Source of the DNA: Rhodoferax sp.
GTDB lineage: Bacteria > Pseudomonadota > Gammaproteobacteria > Burkholderiales > Burkholderiaceae_C
Assembly: GCF_030697375.1 (NCBI RefSeq)
Contig: NZ_JAUYQD010000020.1
Location: 1 to 61,643, forward strand
Length of the DNA stretch: 61,643 nucleotides
Reading direction: 5' to 3'
Within the stretch, counting starts at the first letter, position 1, and each line of letters begins with the position of its first letter. Below, one piece after another: positions 52,030 through 59,425 of the stretch. Below the pieces are notes generated by a model that was not told the origin of the DNA, did no database searches, and was given only the letters and a program-made list of their open reading frames with translations. A program made the position numbers and the translations under genes.

Positions 52030-52889
52030 GTCAAAAGCCCTGCCGAGATGGCTTGCCATAGGCGGTATCCCGTGCTTGCGTCGGCTTGCGTGGGTGACCA
52101 AGTCTTGGTGACCCAGCCCGCGCCAGCCAGCGTCTTGCGGAGGTGGGTGGTATTTGCCGCGCCATGGAGATCAACCAGGGTGACCGCGCGGCAGTCGTCG
52201 TGCCGACGGGCGGTTTCGCGGGCCAATTGCAAGGGCATGCTTTCTGCCTGGCTGGAATCCCCGGGAAGCACGCACCAATCCTCCCAAACGCCGCCCTGCT
52301 GGCGAAGCAGAGAGACCGACTTCCCTTCGATGATGGCCAGCCAGGAGGGCGTTTTTTCATCGACCGCTTTGGCGGCGATATCCATGGCCAGCGGTCTGGC
52401 TGAGGCCAACACACCATTGCGCTGGGCAATCCCCCTGCGCAAAGCCGCAAGCCCGCCTTCGGGCCACGCAACCGCAAGCAGCCGGGCGCCCTGCCGGTCC
52501 CAGCACCAGTGCCAACCGCCCATCAAGTCGCCATAAATACGGCGGTATTGGCTTTGCAACACAACATCCACATCTTCGTCACTGGGCATTTGGCCCTGCA
52601 TGGGCAGCACCAAGGGACGCGCCCAGAAATCGGACACCACCACATGCAACCGCCTGCCATGGGAGCCCGAGTCGTCCATCAGCTGCAGCAAATCCGCCAC
52701 CGCGGCCTCGAACTGTGCCTCAAGCCCGCCAGACGGGTTGCTGCATTGCCGCACCAGCGGACGCACCCTGCCCCCCCCTGCGTCCAGCACCACGGCCTGC
52801 GGCGTAATGAGTGCGTGGCAGGCTGGCCGCAAGGCGGACAAGACACGGTTGAGCACTGGCAAGCGTGCGCTTGCGGAAATCTGATTCAT
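52026..52889 (-). CDS. PilM/GspL-cytoplasmic-like protein
   Basis: The 287-residue protein has no signal peptide or membrane segment. An actin-like ATPase fold is suggested by the sheet pattern and by ALITPQAVVLDAGGGRVRPL at the start and LAIIEGKSVSLLRQ in the middle. Classical PilM ATP motifs are poorly kept. By position, first in the operon before the PilN-, PilO-, PilP-like and secretin genes, it is the cytoplasmic platform component. It begins about 75 bases from the pseudogene and repeat that separate it from the GspE gene. Confidence 0.7.
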   Translation of the reverse strand: MNQISASARLPVLNRVLSALRPACHALITPQAVVLDAGGGRVRPLVRQCSNPSGGLEAQFEAAVADLLQLMDDSGSHGRRLHVVVSDFWARPLVLPMQGQMPSDEDVDVVLQSQYRRIYGDLMGGWHWCWDRQGARLLAVAWPEGGLAALRRGIAQRNGVLASARPLAMDIAAKAVDEKTPSWLAIIEGKSVSLLRQQGGVWEDWCVLPGDSSQAESMPLQLARETARRHDDCRAVTLVDLHGAANTTHLRKTLAGAGWVTKTWSPTQADASTGYRLWQAISAGLLT

Positions 52890-52903
52890 GCCCTATTCTA
52901 TTT

Positions 52904-52957
52904 GCTATGTTTTTAGTAGCTTCTTACACACTGTTTATAAGGGCTGGAGCAGAAAAT
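52904..52957 (+). repeat. Dispersed repeat upstream of the PilM-like gene
   Basis: GCTATGTTTTTAGTAGC forms the hairpin. CTTCTTACACACTGTTTATA and AGGGCTGGAGCAG form the flank, as in the copy at 41858. It lies between the PilM-like start and the 3' end of the adjacent pseudogene, and could affect expression of the operon. Confidence 0.65.
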
Positions 52958-52963
52958 ACCTCA

Positions 52964-53345
52964 TCACGGCTTGTTCACCCAGAACCCGATCCCATTGCCC
53001 AGGGTTTTGCCTGCGGCCGTGAAGTCCCTTTAGTCCCTTTAACCTTTGGTGGTGATGTAAGTTGACTAGCCCTTCGCCGGCTTCCAGGCCGGGGCGGTAG
53101 AAATACCATTGCGACGATGCGCTGTCCCACGCCCACAGGGCTGGCAGGTTGAGCGGCACCGAGCCTGCGGCAGGGGACGTGCCGCTCAATGGTGGTGGCG
53201 ACGGACAGGGTTTGGTTCAGGCGGTACCCAGCAGATTCCGGCCTTGGGCAAATTGTGATGGCACGCTGGTGGTGCCCTCCGTCGTGCCGTCGTTGCCGTC
53301 GCCCGCGCCTGCCGTGAACCTGGCCCTTTTCCCAATTTTTCCCAA
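52964..53345 (-). pseudogene. Decayed C-terminal half of a GWNLVG-module gene
   Basis: This accounts for most of the 464-base stretch 52890-53353 without an intact gene. On the minus strand SQFAQGRNLLGTA followed by a stop corresponds to module B start (AQGWNLVG). LPALWAWDSASSQWYFYRPG follows in another frame, then HHHQRL in place of STKGYL. The end DFTAAGKTLGNGIGFWVNKP and its stop (52964-52966) are in a third frame. No signal peptide or module A remains. The frame changes and the internal stop show it is dead. It lies between the PilM-like gene and the next family member. Confidence 0.8.
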
Positions 53346-53353
53346 AAAACCAT

Positions 53354-54028
53354 TCAATTCGCAGTACTCGCCGAGGTATTGAACTGAAGTGTGAACGCAT
53401 TACAGGCAAGAAACTTACTGCTGTCTGCAATTGATTTCGATTCCTGCGCAGTGGCACCAGGGGCTAATTTGGAGGTAGTGAATATGGTTTGCCTAACGGT
53501 AATTCCGTCTACAACAATATCAAAATAGAGGAAAGGCGTCAGTGCTGCGGTGCTGACATTCTTGTACGTCACCGTAGCTTTGCAGCCGAGCGTATCCGTG
53601 CTGAAAGCCACGGAATTAATGCTAATGCCATTAAACATAATCGGAAACCCGGAGGAAGCGTTTGATGGCACCAGATTCAATGTTAGATTGCCCGACGCAT
53701 TTACCCAAAATCCGTCCCCCTTCGAAATCGTGGAAAGTACGCCATACCCTTTTGAGCCAGCGTATGTGGAGAGTCCTGCAGCCGTCATGCTTGGCGCATA
53801 AAAATTCCAGCGTCCATTCGTGTTGTCCCATGACCATACTGTCGTTATCAATGAAGACGATGCAGTTGGTGACGTTGCATTGCCAAAAACAGATACAGCG
53901 TCAACATTGTTTCCGGCATCGTTGCCAACCAAGCTCCAACCAGTCGGCAGTGCGTGAGTTTGCGCCATAGCGTGCGCCGAAATTAGAAGCAGTCCCTGTG
54001 CGAGAAAAATTTGCGATTTTTTATTCAT
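53354..54028 (-). CDS. Exported GWNLVG/GFWVNA-module protein, one module, short
   Basis: The 224-residue protein has a signal peptide (1-22, ending AHAMAQ). Module A (about 28-118) has TGWSLVGND, LITTVWSWDN, RWNFYAPSM, YAGSKGYGVLSTI and GDGFWVNA. The C-terminal domain (120-224) is beta-rich with two Cys (LGCKATVTY, LACNAF) and may be a small immunoglobulin-like fold. The gene is the smallest intact member of the family. It lies between gspE and the PilM-like operon, next to a dead relative. Secretion through the neighbouring secretin system is possible but not shown. Confidence 0.68.
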   Translation of the reverse strand: MNKKSQIFLAQGLLLISAHAMAQTHALPTGWSLVGNDAGNNVDAVSVFGNATSPTASSSLITTVWSWDNTNGRWNFYAPSMTAAGLSTYAGSKGYGVLSTISKGDGFWVNASGNLTLNLVPSNASSGFPIMFNGISINSVAFSTDTLGCKATVTYKNVSTAALTPFLYFDIVVDGITVRQTIFTTSKLAPGATAQESKSIADSSKFLACNAFTLQFNTSASTAN

Positions 54029-54272
54029 TTTTAATACCTTAATAATTCAAACCTAACCGTTTTCACTCAAAGATCAGTAGCTAAATCGACCTCCATTTCT
54101 TCAAAAACGTGCGTGAGTTACTACGAATTTCATAGCAATTGGAAAAAATTTCTATGCACCGTTACCTCGCCGCTTACTTAACCCACGCGAACCCCGCTAC
54201 TTTTGGTGATTAAAAAGGACTATCACCCGCATCAAAGCCGTCTTCGCGCCTTGATGTCAAACCCCACCCGCA
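54029..54272. other. Intergenic region with a possible module-gene relic
   Basis: This 244-base AT-rich gap lies between gspE and the 224-aa protein gene. On the minus strand 54226-54174 reads DSPF, a stop, then SPKVAGFAWVK and a stop. That could be the worn end of a module-B gene (compare SPTTGAWVNLP of the 263-aa protein). The resemblance is weak. AAGG about eight bases before 54028 is the ribosome site of the downstream gene. No promoter could be assigned with confidence. Confidence 0.3.
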
Positions 54273-55853
54273 CTACCGTGCAAACGTAATCCGGTCAATT
54301 TCCACTTGGCTGGTCTGCCCCAGGCGCACCATGTCTTCAGCCGATTCACGCAGCAGACGTGTGCCGCGTGCGCGGGCTGCCTCCTTGATGCTGCGGATCG
54401 GGGCGCGGGTGGCGATCATTTCACGCAATTCGTCGTCTAACACCAGGCATTCACCAATCGCGCGTCGGCCTTTGAAGCCGGTTCCCCGGCAATCCGCGCA
54501 GCCTTTGCCCGCGCAGTGGGTGCAAAAAACACGCACCAGGCGCTGGGCCACAATGCCATTCAGGGCAGAGACAAAGGTGTAGGGGTCTACGTCCATGTGC
54601 TCAAAGCGCCCTAACACATCAAACACGTTGTTGGCGTGCACCGTGGAGAACACCAAATGTCCGGTGAGTGCAGCCTGAACGGCGATTTGTGCGGTTTCGG
54701 CATCGCGGATTTCACCGACCATGATTTTGTCGGGGTCGTGGCGCAAGATGGAGCGCAAGCCCCGTGCAAAGGTCAGCCCTTTGCGTTCATTCACCGGTAT
54801 TTGCAGCACGCCGGGCACTTGGTATTCCACCGGGTCTTCGATGGTGATGATTTTGCTGGCACCGTCATTAATCTCGGAGATGGCGGCATACAAGGAGGTC
54901 GTTTTACCGCTGCCAGTGGGGCCGGTAATGAGCAGCATGCCATGCGGTTCGCGGGCCAGGCTGCGGATGATGGCCATGGGGGCGGCGTCAAAGCCCAGGT
55001 GGTCTAGCGTGAGCCCGGCGAGCTGGTCGCTCAAATGCTCTTTGTCCAGAATACGGATGACGGCGTCTTCGCCATACACGCTGGGCATGATGGACACCCG
55101 AAAATCAATATCTCGGTCCCGTATGCGCGCCCGAAATCTGCCGTCTTGTGGGGTACGCCGTTCGGTAATGTCCAACTCGGCCATCACCTTGACGCGAGAG
55201 ATGGCTTTTTCGTTCAGTTCAGCGCCGGGAAAGCGCCCTGCCTCGGTGATGACGCCGTCAATGCGGTACTTGACCACCAGTCCACTGGATGCGGCCTCCA
55301 GGTGAATGTCCGAGGCGCCAGCGCCCATGGCGTCAAACAGCGTGGAGTTGATCAGACGAATGACCGGGCTGGCGGTTTCGTCAAGCAGAGCCAGGGAGAT
55401 TTCTTCTACGCCGGACTTGCGCGCCGCTTCAGAGAATGAGTGGTCCAGCATGCCCGGCAAGGCCGAGGCCGAACCTTCCAAACGCGACAGAAGAGAGTTG
55501 AGTTCCGATTCAAGGACAAGTTCACGTGCACTGACAGAAATTCCCTTGGCGTCGGCCCAGCGCTGCAGGGGTTCGTCGGTGGGGTTAACGAACAAAAGGA
55601 CTGGCGCTCCATCGCGAGTAACGACCAGCGCGAACAGGCGTCTGCAATCGGGCAAACCGAGAACGTCTAGAGCAGGAGCGATGTCGCCGCCCCCCTCCTC
55701 CAGTCGGCAGACAGGGTAATGGAAGATTCGCCCGAGTTCAACCAGCACCTTGGTGAATGAAATACCGGCATGATCGGAGAGTACTGCGTCTAGCGTGCTG
55801 GTGTCTTTGCGTGCACGCAGCCATGCTTGGCGAACTGCTGCGGTGTCAAGCAT
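54273..55853 (-). CDS. GspE/PulE-type secretion ATPase
   Basis: The 526-residue hexameric ATPase powers pseudopilus or pilus assembly. An N-terminal GspE/MshE-like domain (1-130) precedes the ATPase core. The core has Walker A GPTGSGKTTSLYAAI near 305-312, Asp box IITIEDPVEYQ, Walker B KIMVGEIRDAETAQIA and His box STVHANN. A zinc-binding tetracysteine CTHCAGKGCADC lies near 437-452, as in GspE and PilB. It is separated from the PilM-to-secretin operon by a module-protein gene and a pseudogene. The matching GspF and pseudopilins are not in the window. Confidence 0.94.
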   Translation of the reverse strand: MLDTAAVRQAWLRARKDTSTLDAVLSDHAGISFTKVLVELGRIFHYPVCRLEEGGGDIAPALDVLGLPDCRRLFALVVTRDGAPVLLFVNPTDEPLQRWADAKGISVSARELVLESELNSLLSRLEGSASALPGMLDHSFSEAARKSGVEEISLALLDETASPVIRLINSTLFDAMGAGASDIHLEAASSGLVVKYRIDGVITEAGRFPGAELNEKAISRVKVMAELDITERRTPQDGRFRARIRDRDIDFRVSIMPSVYGEDAVIRILDKEHLSDQLAGLTLDHLGFDAAPMAIIRSLAREPHGMLLITGPTGSGKTTSLYAAISEINDGASKIITIEDPVEYQVPGVLQIPVNERKGLTFARGLRSILRHDPDKIMVGEIRDAETAQIAVQAALTGHLVFSTVHANNVFDVLGRFEHMDVDPYTFVSALNGIVAQRLVRVFCTHCAGKGCADCRGTGFKGRRAIGECLVLDDELREMIATRAPIRSIKEAARARGTRLLRESAEDMVRLGQTSQVEIDRITFAR

Positions 55854-55891
55854 GGCGGTCTTTCAACATCGATGGGCCTGGATGTGCAGAA

Positions 55892-58057
55892 TTAAAACCG
55901 GCTTCCAGCAAAAGTTCCACTGTACGCACTATTTACCCAGTTGCCGCTCACAACGCCGGTGTAGAAATTGATGGTGCCCGTGAACACGGCTCCGTTCCCG
56001 GTCACACCCAGGGTAATGGCAGCGGTTGTGGTATCCGACGCCGAGGGGGTCACGGTGAAATTACATGTAAATGCACCACCTAACACTGAAGTGCCAGAGC
56101 ATGTTGTGACCCCTGAGGTGCCGATGGAAGTGGAGAATGTTCCAGAATCCGTACCTGTGAATGTCCCGTTGTAGCTGCCAGCGTAGGATGCCACGGTCAG
56201 CGCAATGGGGGTATTGGGGTCAAATGCTGGCAGGCCGAGCTGGCTAAACAAGGCATTTAATCCGACAAGGTTTAGACGGGCGCTTGTGCTTGTTTGAAGA
56301 GTGCTCTGGTAGCCGTAGTACACATGACCACCTCGTTCCACGAATACACGGGTGAAGTCAAGCGAGGAAGCCAATGCTGGCAAGCCGGCAAAGCTCAATG
56401 TTTTTGCATCTCCCTTAGTTTCAATTGTGTATGTACCTGATCCAATTGAGTCGCAATTGCGCGTTGATCCACCAAAGGTTTCTTGGCAAGAATAGTAGTT
56501 GGCCACATTGCCGCTGCCAAACGCAACGCGCAAGCGCGTATTACCTGTGTAATAGGTGGTAGCACTTGACGCCACAAGATTAGTTGGAGCCGTGCCAATC
56601 GTTCCGAGGCTCAAAGTGGTACTGCCCCAAGCTTCATTGCGTGTGCCACTCGACAGGACTATGCCATTGGCGCCGGTCACAGTCTTGGCCATATAGACAC
56701 AGGGAGTTCCCTTGATAGTGGCTATGAGCCCCGCCAAAGTTGCTGTTGGGCTGTCACTGGGGAAGGGGTTGGCGTTGCAAGCCGTTGTATTTCCCGCCGC
56801 GACAGCGGCATCGGGCTGGTACACATAGTTATCTGTGCCGGGGTAATAAGCAATGGCTCTGGTTAAACTGGTGCCTGTTTGGTATGTCAGCTTTGAGCTG
56901 GCAGGAAATGTGGTTGCACCTAGTACTGTCGGGGCAGATGCAACAATCCAGTTGGAATAGCTTGCCGCAATGACTTCGTTGTAGACATCAATCATGGGGC
57001 GACCAGACACATCAGACGTCGCCAAGATGCTACTAGTGCCTGTCTCCAATTTATCGCAGTAGTTATAGGTGTTATTGCCATTGGCATCACGCACAGTGGA
57101 CGTATTTTCAAAATTAACAGAGCAACTGGCCCAACTTGATCCATTCCAATGCAAATCAGACCCACGCCGTGGGCTGCTGCCAGGCCCCCAACTGTAAGGA
57201 GCGCCGCCCACTGATCGGGCGGTGCGTGTCTCCCGGTATCGATAGGTATTGTCAGCATCTGGCGTGTTTTGCGCTGCGGTGCCAGACATGATGCGCAACT
57301 GCCAGTCCGACGCGCTGGTGAAAGTTAAGCTACTGAGGCTGGCACTGGCAACCGGTGTTGTAGTCGAGCCAGACCCACCGCCCGGGGTTACGGCCCCAAT
57401 ATTCATCCAGAAACCATCTGTGACTGTAAGTGCAGAAGTAAATGCCAAGTAACCTTTGCTCAGGATGTAGTCTGACAGCGCCGTGCCACCTTGCGCGGCA
57501 AGAGTTGGCGCATAAAAGCGCCACTTGGAACTTGAGGCGTCCCAAGCCCAAGCCGTACTTACCGCCTTGCCTGCTGCATTCAAACTGCTGGTCAACCCTG
57601 CATTAAGTTGGGACGGTGTTTTGCCGTCGGCACTCCCCACCAAGTTCCAGCCTTGCGCCAAGTCACTTTCCAGCAGCGTTACGGCGGGAGCACCTACGAT
57701 GGGTGGCGTAGCCATAGAGTCGGTTAACACAACGGCCGACGCTGCATTGACCCAAAAACCTTCCTTGGACGCGATGCTGGTCAATACTTCATAACCCTTG
57801 CTTTCGGCATAGGAAGCCAAAGCAGAAGTTGTCATGGAGGGGGCATAAAACGCCCATTTGCTTGTGGTTTTATTCCATTTCCACACCGTGGTGATTTTGG
57901 AAGAATCGCCTAAGCGGGTCGCTACGTCGATCACTGTTGAATCGCCATTGCCCACCAAATTCCACCCTGTGCTTAAGTTGATGGTTGTGGCGGCAGAGGC
58001 GAGCACCGGGAAAAGCAAACCCGGCAAGATGAGAGAACGAATGATGTGTGAGCGCAC
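55892..58057 (-). CDS. Exported GWNLVG/GFWVNA-module protein, A+B modules plus large C-terminus
   Basis: The protein has 721 residues from GTG 58057 with AAGGGGGA five to six bases upstream, and a signal peptide (1-22, ending LASAA). Module A is at about 27-108 (STGWNLVGNG, ITTVWKWN, KWAFYAPSM, ESKGYEVLTSI, EGFWVNAA). Module B is at about 135-225 (QGWNLVGSAD, TAWAWDASSSKWRFYAP, SKGYLAFT, DGFWMNIG). After a Gly/Ser linker the C-terminal 490 residues are rich in Thr/Ser/Tyr, with several Cys, and resemble nothing I know. The first 225 residues are closely related to the partial gene at 59426. The shared 17-bp motif lies upstream. Confidence 0.72.
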   Translation of the reverse strand: MRSHIIRSLILPGLLFPVLASAATTINLSTGWNLVGNGDSTVIDVATRLGDSSKITTVWKWNKTTSKWAFYAPSMTTSALASYAESKGYEVLTSIASKEGFWVNAASAVVLTDSMATPPIVGAPAVTLLESDLAQGWNLVGSADGKTPSQLNAGLTSSLNAAGKAVSTAWAWDASSSKWRFYAPTLAAQGGTALSDYILSKGYLAFTSALTVTDGFWMNIGAVTPGGGSGSTTTPVASASLSSLTFTSASDWQLRIMSGTAAQNTPDADNTYRYRETRTARSVGGAPYSWGPGSSPRRGSDLHWNGSSWASCSVNFENTSTVRDANGNNTYNYCDKLETGTSSILATSDVSGRPMIDVYNEVIAASYSNWIVASAPTVLGATTFPASSKLTYQTGTSLTRAIAYYPGTDNYVYQPDAAVAAGNTTACNANPFPSDSPTATLAGLIATIKGTPCVYMAKTVTGANGIVLSSGTRNEAWGSTTLSLGTIGTAPTNLVASSATTYYTGNTRLRVAFGSGNVANYYSCQETFGGSTRNCDSIGSGTYTIETKGDAKTLSFAGLPALASSLDFTRVFVERGGHVYYGYQSTLQTSTSARLNLVGLNALFSQLGLPAFDPNTPIALTVASYAGSYNGTFTGTDSGTFSTSIGTSGVTTCSGTSVLGGAFTCNFTVTPSASDTTTAAITLGVTGNGAVFTGTINFYTGVVSGNWVNSAYSGTFAGSRF

Positions 58058-58154
58058 GAAGCTCCCCCTTAAGAATTTTGATGAACCGCAGTAGCCACGA
58101 CCTAGTGGCCTTTTAAAGCAAGTCGGACTATAACCACGGTTTATTCGTTGGTAT

Positions 58155-58171
58155 ATCCCCCAAACGGGTGA
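58155..58171 (-). promoter_or_regulatory. 17-bp upstream motif, copy 2 (721-aa module protein gene)
   Basis: TCACCCGTTTGGGGGAT on the minus strand is identical to 46685-46701 and lies 98 bases before the GTG start. The rest of the 172-base gap 58058-58229 holds a small palindrome (GCCAC...GTGGC, 58094-58109) between the motif and the gene. Confidence 0.5.
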
Positions 58172-58229
58172 TACGCCTCATTTGGCGGTTGATAGGAGCC
58201 ACATTTTTTTCGCCCAAGGAGCACTGCGA

Positions 58230-59360
58230 TCAAAATTTGGCTTGCCAGCCCAATTTCAATTGTCTGTATTGTGTGGACTGCCCCAACCCATCCGTAGCCA
58301 ATAAAAGTTGCCAACTACCACCCCACGTCAGTTCCAATTTGGTGGCTTGCCAGTTGGGCTCGAACTCTAGGCTCCAGCGCGGCGCTTTACCTGCACCATC
58401 ACCGCGATTCCAACCCAACCAAATTTGACTGATCTCCGCTTTGCGCGTAGCCCGCAAAGTCACCGCACTGCTTTCGAAGGCTGACCACGCAACACATGCT
58501 TGCCAATAAACACCAATCTGGCTCGTAACCGGCATGAGCGCTTTCTTGCCCCTGAGCAATGGGGCGTAATCCAATGACCCATCCGGTGCGCGGCTCGTGA
58601 TTTGGGAGTTCAACGCATTCGTATCGGTGGCCATATCTGACCAGCGAAGCTGTGATGCCAGATCATCGCCGCGCAGCTGGATACGCCATCCCGGCACTGG
58701 CTGGCCTTGCAGGGCAAAGGATAGGGATTCCCCCGTTCCAGAGGTGCCGGACGGAGCAAGAAACAGGCTCGTAATGTCCGTATTGGCGCGCTGGCTGCGC
58801 AAATCAAAGTCATATGCTCCGCCACCACGGTACTGCAGATCGCCCGACAGTTCAGCGGTGCGAAGCTGTTTTAACTGTAGCAAGGTGATTTCTGCCCGCC
58901 ATTGCCACAGCTCTGCAGAATCCAGGCTCCACCAAGGTGTGCCCACTTGGATAGCCTCTCCTTGCCAACTTTGGGTCTTTGCGTAAGGAGCATAGCCACG
59001 GGCAACTTCGGGGTCAGTTCCACGCGCATCATAGGCGGCCAACGTTACTGCATCGGCATTGGCATGCAGCCAAACCTCCGCACGCTCCACCACCGCCACA
59101 CTCCAGCCTGTCGGGTGGGTGGCGCTCAATTCGGCTTTGATACTGCGAAAAGCGCGCGAGTTTTCCGATTGACCGACAAGATAGTTGGGCCAATCCGGGT
59201 GGTCCAAGGCCAACACGGGCAGGCCCTGCCCAACAGATTCCTCTGCCACGGTCGCGCGGATCTTCCAGTCCCCAGACTCTCCGGGAGGTGCAGCGCGGGC
59301 ACCTGAGGGCAAACTTGAAACTGCACTGATCAAAGTGATAGCAGCTAATCTATTACGCAT
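58230..59360 (-). CDS. Putative outer-membrane beta-barrel protein
   Basis: The protein has 376 residues from ATG 59360; an upstream TTG would add 15 residues in front of the signal peptide. A signal peptide (1-23, ending SGARA) is followed by alternating polar/hydrophobic strands. A C-terminal Phe at the end of a typical barrel strand (YRQLKLGWQAKF) supports an outer-membrane barrel. Many strands are Trp rich. No family is recognised. It sits between two module-protein genes, 24-80 bases after a terminator, so it may be their outer-membrane partner; this is inference from position only. Confidence 0.62.
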   Translation of the reverse strand: MRNRLAAITLISAVSSLPSGARAAPPGESGDWKIRATVAEESVGQGLPVLALDHPDWPNYLVGQSENSRAFRSIKAELSATHPTGWSVAVVERAEVWLHANADAVTLAAYDARGTDPEVARGYAPYAKTQSWQGEAIQVGTPWWSLDSAELWQWRAEITLLQLKQLRTAELSGDLQYRGGGAYDFDLRSQRANTDITSLFLAPSGTSGTGESLSFALQGQPVPGWRIQLRGDDLASQLRWSDMATDTNALNSQITSRAPDGSLDYAPLLRGKKALMPVTSQIGVYWQACVAWSAFESSAVTLRATRKAEISQIWLGWNRGDGAGKAPRWSLEFEPNWQATKLELTWGGSWQLLLATDGLGQSTQYRQLKLGWQAKF

Positions 59361-59371
59361 GCTCAAGAAGT

Positions 59372-59397
59372 TAAAACGCCCGCAGGCTGCGGGCGTC
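59372..59397 (-). terminator. Terminator after the right-edge module gene
   Basis: On the minus strand ACGCCCGCAG and CTGCGGGCGT form a stem of about ten pairs with almost no loop, followed by TTT. It is 30-55 bases after the stop of the gene at 59426 and only 12 bases before the start of the barrel gene. Confidence 0.75.
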
Positions 59398-59425
59398 AAG
59401 TGCAAGAAAAAACACTCTACCGAGT

